Source of the DNA: Adineta vaga
Lineage: Eukaryota > Rotifera
DNA length: 64,000 bases
Direction: 5' to 3'
NCBI GenBank assembly: GCA_021613535.1
Contig: CP075494.1
Coordinates: forward strand, 558,001 to 622,000
A program made the position numbers and the translations under genes. Below, one piece after another: positions 22,186 to 32,630 of this stretch; position 1 is the stretch's first letter; the number at the start of each line of letters is the position of its first letter. The notes under the pieces were generated by a model that saw only the letters and a list, made by a program, of their open reading frames with translations, was not told where the DNA came from and made no database searches.

Positions 22186-23946
22186 TCACCCAAAAAGAAA
22201 ACGACCGATGTCTTTAAAGCTTGAAAACTCTTTTTTTACTGGAATAGCCGTACAGTTCGCTGGCGAGCCTTCGTCATTCACACATGGATACGAGAAATTA
22301 TAGAATTTGGTCAAGACCCACATAGTTGACTTCAATGCACCGTCACACCATGCAGCAAAATCAAGATTGTAGGCTTCTCCAATCAATGAGAAATTCTTTC
22401 CAGGCAATGGCCGATGTGACCATTCGAAGATGCGTTTATTTGAAATTGTTGAACTAGCGACTTGAAGATGCCATGCATTTTCATGTACAGCTCCGTGCAA
22501 TGCTTTAGGCATTGGAATATGTACATCAGTGAAGACATTACTGAGACTATTAATTACCGTTTTCGCTAGTAAATTTTTGTCGCCCGATGCTACCAATGTC
22601 CGCCAAGTATCCACACATGCGCCATCGTCATACACAGCTCTTGTGACATTTTGGTCCCGTCCATACGGAAATGTTGGTATATCCATTGTATTGAAGCAGT
22701 TCTCATGACTAACAACTCGACTTAGGTTACGATCAAACATTGAATTTTCCCACCAACGCTCATTCCACCATGCTGTCCAATTGATAGAGCCTTGGGCAGG
22801 ATAACGTTAAATTCCGGAGCTGACGTTATTGAATCAGCAATGCTGCCATGGACATTCCGCAAGTTAATTGGATCGATAGCGCAAAGAACACTTTGTGCAT
22901 AAAATGTATAGTTGGATGAAGCGATTACGAATCTATCTCTAACTGAGTCAAAATCGATTCTAAGCACAGGCTCATTGCGGTAAATTCGCACATTCGCTTT
23001 CTTGGCATGTGCTAACATCTTGTCAATATATTGAGACATTCCACCAGCTGCATAATAACGATCTGGATCGAGACCCATGGCCCTTAGCTCGTTAGTGAAG
23101 AAATCCAAAATGCTATGAATGGATACTGATGTAAACAAACTATTGTATCGTACTGACTCACGAATAAAAGCGAGACCTTCATCTCCAAACAGTGAAAGAA
23201 TGTAGTTTGGAAAGTCTGGATATTCAAATGCCACTGATTTGTTCGCATGATATGTTTTAAGCAAAATGGATAGTAATGCTTTATCAGTATCATGGGAATA
23301 ATCCGCATACTCACAGGTGAGATTTTGAAATACCGTTTTGCACATCAAACTAGATTCACTCACTCCTTCACCTACATTGTCCACGTCACGGTAAAAGTAT
23401 TGGCCGCGAACTCTCATAAGTTCGTTGTCTGTCTCCTGCTTTTGCAATTCAATGCCAAGTTCATTTGCTAATGCTAGCATGGTACGCTGTAGTTCCGTAA
23501 CACGAAGGGATCCCACACCGAATACTGGTCCATCTGACCAACCAGAAACATCCCATACTCGACCACCAAATCTATCTAGTTTTTCAATCAGACAAACACC
23601 ATTTCCGGAACGATTAGCAAGCTGATATGCTGCATATGTGCCAGCAAATCCCGCACCCAATATGACAACATTACAATGAATGACTTCGTTCGATGGCTCT
23701 GGATTGACAATTGGATTTATGCGTTTCAAGCCGAAGTACAGACCTAGACCAAGTGCAAGTCCGATGAACACAACTATAGCAAACAACACACTTCCAATAA
23801 AGATTTTTCGTCCTTTACACGGATGTTTAGTATCAGTCTGCAAACACTTAGTGTTAATATAAATAATACAATAAATAAGAACATACCTGTTCATCCTCAG
23901 CAGAAGTTTGCGTCTCAGGAGCAACCGTACTGTGATTCGATGACAT
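22186..23946 (-). CDS. Membrane-anchored FAD amine/L-amino-acid oxidase-like enzyme (frameshifted)
   Basis: Exon 1 is 23946..23887 (20 codons from MSSNHSTV), exon 2 starts at 23837 after a 49-nt intron. A cytosolic tail is followed by one TM (IFIGSVLFAIVVFIGLALGL) and the Rossmann FAD-binding start VVILGAGFAGTYAAYQLANR with the distal acid in CLIEKLDRFGGRVWD. The C-terminal cofactor segment is GEAYNLDFAAWCDGALKST. These are the marks of the flavin monoamine/L-amino-acid oxidase fold, which oxidises amines to imines with H2O2 release. At about 22806 the frame shifts by one base: upstream ends near SAPEF, downstream resumes RYPAQGSINWTAWWNERWWE. A single missing base would restore it, so this is either a recent pseudogene or a sequence error. 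Expected length about 570 aa. Confidence 0.8.
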
Positions 23947-24906
23947 TGACGAGTATATCGTTCTGTTTTGTGTATCTTACATGTCACTATATGTTACTCG
24001 TTTATATAGCCGATATCGCGGTGAATCATTAATATGTAAATGGTCAATAGCACGGAATAAGGGATGCAATGTGTCTCTGTTGGGAAAATCCAATTCGCTT
24101 TTGTCCTTCAACCTACGCGCATAAATATGACGTACGCTACTAAGCGCATGCTAGAGAGGTTCTCATTACTTTTTGCACTTTAGGATATGAGTAATATCAA
24201 TGCATCCTAAATGTGTGTATATGTTGGAAAGTCGTTAAACAATATTTACCTTTTGCGTCTGTTAAATTCTGATTTTTTTGCTTCTATAAAATACATTCAC
24301 TGCGAAATATTCTCAAAAAATGTTTTATGCTTCATAAATTATACTCATTTACTTACCTTTTTCACTTAACAGTATGGATGATATCATTATTTTTATACTC
24401 TGTGATAACATATGATATGCAAACATCATTCAATCGATACTAAGATTCAGTGATAGAACGAAAGAGCAACTTCTATTTCTTACACTCTTAATGTTTGATT
24501 CTAACTATAGCAAATATATATTTCAATGAATCATTTGAATAAAACATGACAAATATTGTTTTCCATTTCCTCTGTCACATTAGCAATTGATTTAAATAAA
24601 GGTAAGGGACACGTGGCAGGGAAAAAACCGAGTGACTTTTTTCTTCTTCTTCTTCTTCTTATTGTATAAGCGTTGAGTAATTTTGAGTTTCTATATACGT
24701 TCATTAAGACTATAAATAGAACAAATAGAACGTCAACGATATGATCATTTCGAAGAAAATAAAAGAAAATAAGTTCATCACTAAAGCACATTGATGAGTA
24801 AAAAAATAAGTTATAAATATGAATTTTTTACTTTCATTCATTAAACAGTAATGTTCAACAAATCAAAGATCTGGCTAATGAAACTAAAGAAGTGTTTAAA
24901 TTTTGT
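23947..24906. other. Intergenic, AT-rich
   Basis: No supported gene. Contains a CTT microsatellite at 24642-24660 (plus strand) that makes an Arg-rich false frame on minus. Confidence 0.45.
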
Positions 24907-25848
24907 TCATTCGAAATATAGAGACATTGTCTGAGTCGGACCATAATATGATTGTGATAGAATACCACCCCAATAGCCCGCATAAATAGCACATGGTCTG
25001 ATTGTATAAGCATTATAATTATTACAAATACTTGCCCCCGATGTTATCTCATTCGGGACACTCCACGAACAAGAACCAACTCTCCAAGTGACTCCATTTG
25101 AAAGAATACTAATTGAACCATTATAACGTAAAGCTATTTTGCGAGTGCTGTAACCATGTAAGTATCTGTTAGAGTAATACCGGTTGGATCATTTGAACCA
25201 TAGATACGCATGAGTTTGTATTGTGTACAAGTCAAACTTGATGTGAATGTTTGCCATGCTGAACATTGTGTCGTTGGAACAGTATTATATACAAAAGATT
25301 GAGAATAGGTTGTGGCATATTCTAGAATAATAAGGACAAATATATTATCAATAGAATAAATCACAATCACTTACGTTTGCCGGTTGTGTCTAAACAAAAA
25401 AAAACATTGTATTTTATAACTAATGCAAGCACAGAGAGGAGAAAGAAATATAATCCGATGTTTTCTCACGAAATCTCCTCGAAGTATATTCATATTGTTA
25501 AAGGAGAAAAAAGAAGACAAACTATATATTTTGTTGACTTACCGAGTATGATGACTACGATAGGTATAATTATAGCCGCCAATGTCAGAAGAAGTAGTAG
25601 AATCAATAATTGAATACAGAGAAATCGTGATACAGTACATCTATATTCTTTTAATCGATAGAAAGAACAAGAAGATATTTCATATGTCATACTAACTTAG
25701 ACTTTGGTTTTGATGAAACCATCTGAATGTTGTTGATATTGTCTGTTGCAATATTTTTTGAGGACGAATACGATTTCTTATTTGGATTGCTATTTGCCAA
25801 ATAAGAAGGATCGAGAGCAAGCGATTTCGATGGAACTTTTTTGGACAT
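24907..25848 (-). pseudogene. Paralogue of the 1.2-1.9 kb type II membrane protein, frameshifted
   Basis: Same four-exon plan: 25848..25703, 25640..25543, 25389..25375 (15 nt) and the last exon to TGA at 24907. The membrane segment SRFLCIQLLILL then LAAIIIPIVVIIL matches the paralogue, and the ectodomain keeps TTQCSAW, MRIYGSNDPTGIT and WRVGSCS, RPCAIYAGYWGG and TQTMSLYFE. In the last exon two extra A bases at about 25137-25141 turn the expected ALA-IALRY into ALAK-stop, and the rest continues in another frame. It is therefore a disrupted copy unless the run of four A/T bases is a sequencing slip. Confidence 0.7.
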
Positions 25849-26799
25849 TATTGTCTGGAAATTCAATTATGATTTTATTAATTTTTAATTAGATAATCTC
25901 TATCGAATTGGATTTAAACTCAGACGTATTTAAATCTAGAAAATATGTGACAAATGATTCTTTCACAAAAAATCTTTAGAGAGACTTGACCGCATAGTAA
26001 CACATACTATGATATGATTCTTAAGAAGACATATTGTCTAATTCTAGATTTTAAAAAAAAGTCTCACATAGGGAATGTTTGAAAAAGAAAGCTGATAGAT
26101 AGATAGGCGACCTGTTTTAATCTACGGTATGTATTTAAACAAAGTAATCAAAGAAAAATATGAGAATAGAAGGGAGAGAGAGAGAGAAAAAGAATTTGCT
26201 CGCACAACATCTTCAAAAATATTTCATGATGTTGTTTCATTAATGCCTAATACACATACGTTATTTCGATGGAAAAGAGTTGTTGCTCGATTGATACACT
26301 AAAACATCTCACTAGGTAGAGAATATTGCTTGAAAGAAAACAAAAAATTAATTTACTTTGAAGGACTATGCAGCAAACATCAAAACTATGCTTTATTAAC
26401 TGAGCAAATAATTGCCTACTTTGAAAAATCAACAAAATGCACTTCGTTGTTATTTATCATAACACTACGAATAGAGAAAGTAATACAGTAGAATAAAAAT
26501 GCAATCGATTTTATACAACAACTTAAAAGTTTCTGCATCCATCAACTGTTGTGCAGCTTATGTTTTGCACTTAATATCATCGCATATTTAACAAACTGCT
26601 ACGAAGAGCAAAAAAATATTCACAATCACACTTTCTAAGTAAATTTAGTTTATGAAGCAGACATATTTTCTTCTTTTATAAAAATATATCTGATATTTCA
26701 TATAATGTTACCTTAATTGAAATTAAAATAAGAGGTTATTTGTACTTTGCATTCTGAAATACAAAACATAATCAAGAAAATGAACTTTTTCTGTATTTA
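25849..26799. other. Intergenic, no gene seen
   Basis: AT-rich DNA with only short frames. No repeat or RNA gene recognised. Confidence 0.4.
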
Positions 26800-26922
26800 G
26801 AAACTGTTATTGGTGTTAAACCAATTACTGATGTTCTTTGGTATATTAAACTTGTTTCTGTTAATGAAAATGAAATAACAAAATTCATGAATCTTAAACC
26901 ATATTTAATAAAAAGAGACTAA
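26800..26922 (+). pseudogene. Orphan 3' exon fragment
   Basis: An open stretch of 40 codons to TAA reads ETVIGVKPITDVLWYIKLVS then NENEITKFMNLKPYLIKRD. It is preceded by a splice-acceptor-like TTTCTGTATTTAG. No upstream exon is found and a hairpin begins 35 nt after the stop, so it looks like a stranded gene end. Family unknown. Confidence 0.35.
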
Positions 26923-26956
26923 AAGAAGTTGAAGTTATTTGACATTTGGAAAATTT

Positions 26957-27028
26957 TTGAGGATGTGGGCGAGGATGTGAAAGCTAATGTCTTCTTTCTT
27001 TAGTTAAATCCACACCCATCCCTCAAGA
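26957..27028. repeat. Telomere-like hairpin 9
   Basis: Left arm TTTGAGGATGTGGGCGAGGA, right arm TCCACACCCATCCCTCAAGA. Both CTTGAG-type ends are recognisable despite substitutions. Confidence 0.7.
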
Positions 27029-27671
27029 TATAGATCTAGTCTTTATTCATACCGCTCTAGTGTCTACCGTCATTTCTTTCATGTCTTGTACTTCTTTTAT
27101 CTTTGCCATTATTATTAATTATATGTTGCATTTTATCTGGAGTATTATAATGGCTGTTGACAAAATTTGACAACTCTTAATTGTTTTTTCTTTCCTCTTT
27201 TTTTCGTCCTTCATTCTGTGATATACGTCGTGTTGTATTCTTATTTTCAGTTCTACTATGTCTATATGTAGATGATGTTATTGTTCGACCTTGTACAAAA
27301 GATTCAATACGTGGTGTTTTATTTCCTTTTCTATTTGATCTCGTTTGTCTAGACCATGGATTGTTGTCTATTCTGCTTTGGGTTCTTTTCAAAGACGATT
27401 TCCATGATCACTGTTAGAAATAACATATTCTTTGTTTAGCTCATCACTTTTTTAATAATTTCATTGTTACACACACGATCCTTCGCTTCTTTATTCATGT
27501 TAGCATAATAATTACAATTACCTATTCGATAGTACTAATAATACGAATTAAGTAAGTAATGATGGTTAGAAATTTTGTATGAATATGCACGTTTGTCACA
27601 CAATACGCGTGTGTCAGCAGAAGAGAAATAATACGTCCACCTTCTACGTATACAATGCGTTGAATGATCTT
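27029..27671. other. Spacer before repeat unit A
   Basis: A minus-strand Arg/Asn/Lys-rich frame (27177-27392) has coding-like character but no start, family or clean splice partner; it may be another exon scrap. Otherwise nothing. Confidence 0.3.
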
Positions 27672-28023
27672 TAGTATTTCCAGTAGGGAAAGTGAGAAGA
27701 TTGCTTCGATACCAATAATAAATATACTAAATTTAAAACTTCCTCGATGCCGTTGTTTCTAAAACCTATGAAAAACTTATGCATACAGGCATTTTATCTG
27801 TATTATGTATATATTAACTATAGAATTCGAGTAATCATTATGACATAGATGAAACCTACGCGGAGATCTGAATGATTATATGTCATAAGTGTGAAAATGA
27901 TGTTCAAGGTTTCTTGTATATCACACTTTTCAGTTTAATTGAAAGCAAACTATCGTTCACTTCACTTTTTGCGGTACACATAACTCTCGGATTTGAATCC
28001 GAGGTTTTCGCATTTATTTTGTT

Positions 28024-28094
28024 CACAGTGACGTGATCAGAATTTTGATGATGGTGGGACTGATCCCTCTTGTCCCCATCCTAGTTACGCCAAT
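28024..28094. mobile_element. Foldback element of CAGTGGCGTAA type (decayed copy)
   Basis: ACAGTGACGTGATCAG on the left pairs with CTAGTTACGCCAATT on the right across a ~40-nt middle containing GATGATGGTGGGACT. The better preserved copy is in unit B at 36720. Confidence 0.5.
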
Positions 28095-28280
28095 TTTACT
28101 ACAAGTATTATGGCGTGTACTATTCCAACCACATCGAGTAGTAAATAGAATTTATCTGAAGAATCCTTTAGCATCAACAAAATTATGATTACGTTAGCTA
28201 CACTCGCATCGTCTCCCTCAAGATGGCAAACAAAGAGTATATATTGTTTTACCGTTATATGATCTCGTGTTGTAAACCAT

Positions 28281-28504
28281 GTTTGAGGATTAACATGCTC
28301 TACATACCAAGGGGAGAAATCCATACTGTGAACGTTGTTTGAAGGTTTCAAGGTTTTAAATACTGAGGGGAGATATCCATACTGTGAACGATGTTTGAGG
28401 ATTAACATACTTTACATATTGAAGGGGAAACCCAGACTGTTTATGATACTTGAGAATATACATGCTTTACATACTGAGGGAAGAAATACATATTGACATG
28501 TTTT
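28281..28504. repeat. 56-bp minisatellite, four units (unit A)
   Basis: Four imperfect units of about 56 bp, each starting GTTTGAGGATTAACATGCTC-like and ending CCATACTGTGAACG-like. The same array has three units in copy B and two in copy C. Confidence 0.7.
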
Positions 28505-29132
28505 TAAAGGGAAGGGCATATATATATGAAGAAACAGTCGGATGAAAATATATCATTAGATTTGCATTTTCGAGAGCGATAGTAGAAATCATTTCATAGT
28601 ATAAGATTGTTAAAAGTTTCACTTGTTTTTCGCTTAATCTTCGTAGACCTTTGCATCTATGACACATTGAAAAGATAGTCAGTTCAACATGTCCTCTTCA
28701 AATGTATGTAATGTTAAATTATTTTCTTCACGAATCGTAGGGATTTTATTGGAATCCTTAATTTATAGCTTTTATGCAGCAATACAAGATCAATTGATCT
28801 AAGTTTGGGCTATCAGTTAGATTCTTATAATTCGTGTAGAAAATAATTGAGCAGGATAAACCTTCTGTACATTTGCAGAAGACATGTAAACCATATTTTG
28901 CATGCATTATACATACAGATATCTATGAGAATTGGGAGAAAAGCAACTAAAGCCTTTTACGTGGACTGCGCAAGATTGCGAATGCGATTTTTCCCACTTC
29001 AATGCTATACCATATACATCTGTAGATATTACAAAATATGAGTATTCGATATTTTTACGATAGATATATGAATTAGTATTCATTGATTTCTTTTATTTTA
29101 AGAACTTATTTGTGCTTTGTCTTTTTGCGAAA

Positions 29133-32080
29133 ATGCCAAAAATTGTCGAAACTAATACTTCATTTGAAGATATTGATACGAATCGGGACGGAAAGTAAGA
29201 ATCAAGAATTTTCTGTTAAAATAATAAATTTATACATATATATATATATATGGATATAGTATTGATGAACATGAATTTCGAAACTGGGCTTCAAATACTG
29301 GAGGGATATCTTCTTCATCGTATGAAACATCAACTAGTGGCGTGTATCTTCGTGATACTGGTGATAGCCGACTGAATCGAAATAATTATGAAACATCGAC
29401 AAGTGATATTTACCTTAATGGTAATAATATTAGACGATTGCAACGAAATACATATGACACACACGGAACTGTAACAGTAACTGGTGATTTTACGAATGAA
29501 TCGGTGATTGAAACACATAGTTTGGAAGAGACCAACAGATATCTTGAAAGATCGGTTGATATTTATAAGGATCGTAATCCATTAGTTATTCAAAAAGCAG
29601 TAACGGACAAACCGATAACATATCAACAACGAATTCTTGTTCGATATCTTCAACCACCAGCTGTTCGACCACCAGGAGTAATCAAACAAAAATTTGTAAA
29701 AACAATTTTACTAATGTTTATATGATTTTAGCCACTCATTATTAAACAAGTGCGTGCACCTCAACCAGCACCACTTCCACCACTTACCATACGTCAATAT
29801 ATGCAAGCTGCTGTTGCACCACCTCCACTTATCTTACGTGAACGACCGCCCACGCCACCACCAGCTATTCCTAGTGAAACAGGTTAACAAAACAACAAAT
29901 TTAAATTACATATAAATATATCTATGAGATTAATCAATATATTTCATTTTATAGTTGTTCGTCAGGTACCTGCTCTGCCTCCTCCACCACGATCAGTTAT
30001 CATCGAACGTTTTCCACCTGCTCCGGAAAAACCACGTAAAAAGAATTATTTTCACTTTCATTGTTGTTCTTTTTAACGCGATACGAAGAATGAGCTGAGC
30101 ATTACTGTAGTGCTTCGCGAGTTTTCTATTTTTCTTACTTTCTAACCTTACTCGACGTACACATCTCAAGTCCTCATTTTGTGATGCGATGATCTCAAAA
30201 ATTGGACATCAGAAAAATTTCATTCAAAAATAAAATAAAAATAACAAAACTCCACTTGAAAAATCTGTAATCAGAATTTAATTCTGACGTTCTATATGTA
30301 TACAGAAAGCCTAGAAAAAGACGATTTTGACTTTAAAATTTTTTGAGATAATTAAAATCAAGTTGTTAAGAAGAAAAGTTAGGCGCGAACTTCGTTCAAC
30401 AGATATTTTACAGCTGATAGTATACATGTAAAAAACGATTATAAAAATGATTCTTGAAATCATTTTAACGAATGCTAATCGCATCGCATTCTGTAGTCGA
30501 GTAAAGCTTGAGTACCGTCTAGTTTTAATTGAAGATCGTTGTTTTCTTACGATTTAGGTGACATTATCATTGAACGATGGCTTCCTTATGGACCTTTACC
30601 TGAACGTCGTACAATTGTTGAAGAGGCTTCGGGTGCTGCTGTAGCATATCCAGAACCACGGAATAAGATCATTGTTTATGAACGTGCTGAACCACATGTA
30701 GTTCGACAATTTGACAAAGAAGGTGTTGTCAGCGAAGATCCTGCCAGTTATGTAGCTCGTTATGGAGATTCACTTCTAGATTCAACAACACTTATCAAAA
30801 TGGCTCGTAATGCTGGCGTTTTTGAAGATCTGGTAAATTTCTTTCCATATAATGGTGAAAAATATCTAATGAATTGTTTTCCTAGTCTCCACCCGTAGTA
30901 CCATATTCGAATATACGTGAAAGTACCAGCGATTATGAATTATCAAGTAGAAACAGATACGTGCAGGGTAAGACTTGTTTGTAATTTCTATATCCTATTC
31001 TTCTCTAAAACTTCCACATTTCGACACATGTATATATCTGACAGAGAATGTCATTTTTCTGTTCGTCACTCACTCAGTTTCTGAGATAGCTATCGTCACC
31101 AAAGTAGGGTGTGGGTGTGGGGTATCCTTATTGCTTTCTACGTTACCCACACCCTCAATATTACATGACTTTCACTCGATTTTATCTTACGATATTTTAA
31201 AATAGATAACCAATACATAAGCAGTAGATCGACTCGACGACAAGGACTATTTAATTTCTCTCAATATGGTCTTCTTCCATCTGATTGTGAGTATATCAGT
31301 TTCATCATATATCATAGCTAGTTGTCTTGTTTGCTTGTTCACAATATTAGATACTCCTGGTATGAAATTTACTCGGAAATTCGTTAGACCAAGTAAGTCT
31401 ATTCATATAATTTCTCCGGGTTGAACTGTATTAAATATATATAGCAAACTTCTCCTTTCCTTCATCAACAATGTGGTCAATTAGAACTGCTAAATATAAG
31501 GAGCAAGTTACTGATGGTCAAATTACAAGTGTTACTGTAGAATTAATCGAAGACGGCGTAGTTATTCATTCTCGTACAGTGACCAAACAAGAGTACAAAC
31601 GAGGTGAGGATAATCTATTCATAAGTCTATTACATATGTATGTAATCTTTTGTTTATTCATTCTATTGTAGCAAATGTTTCTTCATCAGTTCCGAAATTG
31701 GCATGGAATGAGTTCATACAAGTCTTGCAAGTATTCATGTTAGGCAATAATCAGGAACGAGAATCCGATATTGCTCGCGCCTTCGACATTCTCGACCAAG
31801 GTAGAAGAGGCCTCTACAACCGAACAATCAGTCTGTCGGATGGTCTGATTTCACCTGATGAATTACGAGCCTTTTTGTCAATCCTCACCGATGAAGTAAT
31901 TTTTAGTTTAATTGAAAAGTTGAGTTTATTTTGTCTTTAATCATTGTTTTGTTTTAGTATCGTGTTGATCTTTGTGTTTTTCTGGCTGACACAGATGGAT
32001 CTGGTAAAATTAACTTGTCTGAATTTACTCGAATGGTCAAATCAGGATTGGCAAGAGATATTATCTGCGAATGCATCTAA
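29133..32080 (+). CDS. EF-hand/IIIERW-core protein, copy A
   Basis: Eleven exons: 29133..29194, 29260..29677, 29732..29882, 29955..30035, 30558..30832, 30886..30967, 31206..31286, 31351..31392, 31445..31603, 31672..31895, 31958..32080. All junctions are GT-AG and phases close to 565 aa. EF loop 1 spans residues 15-26 (DTNRDGNIDEHE, created across the first splice), then YETS-type Tyr/Ser repeats, YLQPPAVRPPGPLIIKQV, a proline-rich block, SVIIER and RDIIIERWLPYGPLPERR, YERAEPHVVRQF and YVARYGDSLLDSTTLIKMAR. The C-terminus is calmodulin-like: one degenerate hand (LISPDELRAFLSIL) and a canonical loop at residues 536-547 (DTDGSGKINLSE). The 15-17 kb gene is a paralogue with a different tail. Probably a calcium-responsive structural protein; inference only. 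Confidence 0.85.
30063..30548. mobile_element. ~460-bp insertion in intron 4 of copy A with duplicated flanks
   Basis: Copies B and C have a short intron here; copy A carries about 460 extra bases (about 30075-30537). The insertion is bordered by GTTGTTCTTTTT on the left and GTTGTTTTCTT on the right, consistent with a target duplication of about 11 bp. No clear terminal inverted repeats or ORF. Copy B shows both flank copies without the insert, like an excision footprint. Confidence 0.6.
31106..31160. repeat. Telomere-like hairpin 10 (intron 6 of copy A)
   Basis: Left arm AGGGTGTGGGTGTGGGG, right arm TTACCCACACCCTCAATATT. Lies wholly within intron 6; the same place in copy B carries the same hairpin, copy C has unrelated sequence. 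Confidence 0.75.
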
Positions 32081-32630
32081 TCGTCTGAATGAATTTGACG
32101 AGAACTTTTAAAATGCTTTTGAAGGGGATGCTTTTTTAATCTAGATTATAGAATAAAATTTGGTGAAAAATTACAATGAGTTTCATATGAAAAGAGAAAA
32201 TAGCCTTAATCTTTCTCTGTCTGTTTCTATTGGCATTCAGTGGTGAATCGTCTTTAACATGTCTTTTGCATAGCATTCTACTTAGTTTTCTCTTTTTCGA
32301 ACGGAAAATAGACAATAATAAATGAAAAATTCAGTGTAGAAGAGTATATAAAATAATTTTACAGTTTCATTTAGTTCTTAGTTTCAATATTTATTATATT
32401 TGCATACGAACAAATTAAAGAATATCTTAGATAATTATGATGAGTACATGTTTTGCATACTAGAAAGCTGTTGAGACTAATAAAATTACAAATGCAATCA
32501 TCAGGACATTTAGTCAAAATAGAAAATGCGATATGTACTTGACCAGAATTTAGTGTATCAATATGACACATTGTATACACTGTAAAACAAATTGGTGTTT
32601 TACCGAATCTAGAAAATTTTGAATGGTTCG
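32081..32630. other. 3' flank of copy A
   Basis: Nearly identical to the flank of copy C. A 69-codon minus-strand frame (32371-32580) is identical at protein level to one at 52410-52619 and is Cys-rich (KCPDDCICNF, KTCTHHNY), but identity is equally high in the noncoding neighbourhood, so it is not evidence of a gene. Confidence 0.4.

Larger units (their letters stand above)
27672..32630 (+). repeat. Segmental duplication, unit A
   Basis: First of three 4-6 kb direct copies. The unit carries upstream DNA with a CAGTGGCGTAA-type foldback, a 56-bp minisatellite, the 11-exon EF-hand gene and about 550 nt of 3' flank. Homology with unit C ends in the sequence GTTTTACCGAAT just before 32,630. Coding and noncoding parts are both nearly identical among units, so duplication is recent or conversion is active. 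Confidence 0.8.

Noticed and set aside
27985-28005. tRNA-like GGATTTGAATCC
   Set aside because: A small palindrome only; no cloverleaf arms around it. No tRNA or rRNA gene was recognised anywhere in the window.
28085-28408. Minus frames shared by the upstream regions of units A, B and C
   Set aside because: They run through the 56-bp minisatellite and differ by frameshifts; explained by the duplication.
32371-32580. Cys-rich 69-codon minus frame conserved at 52410-52619
   Set aside because: Identity is no higher than in adjacent noncoding DNA of the recent duplication, and unit B lacks it.
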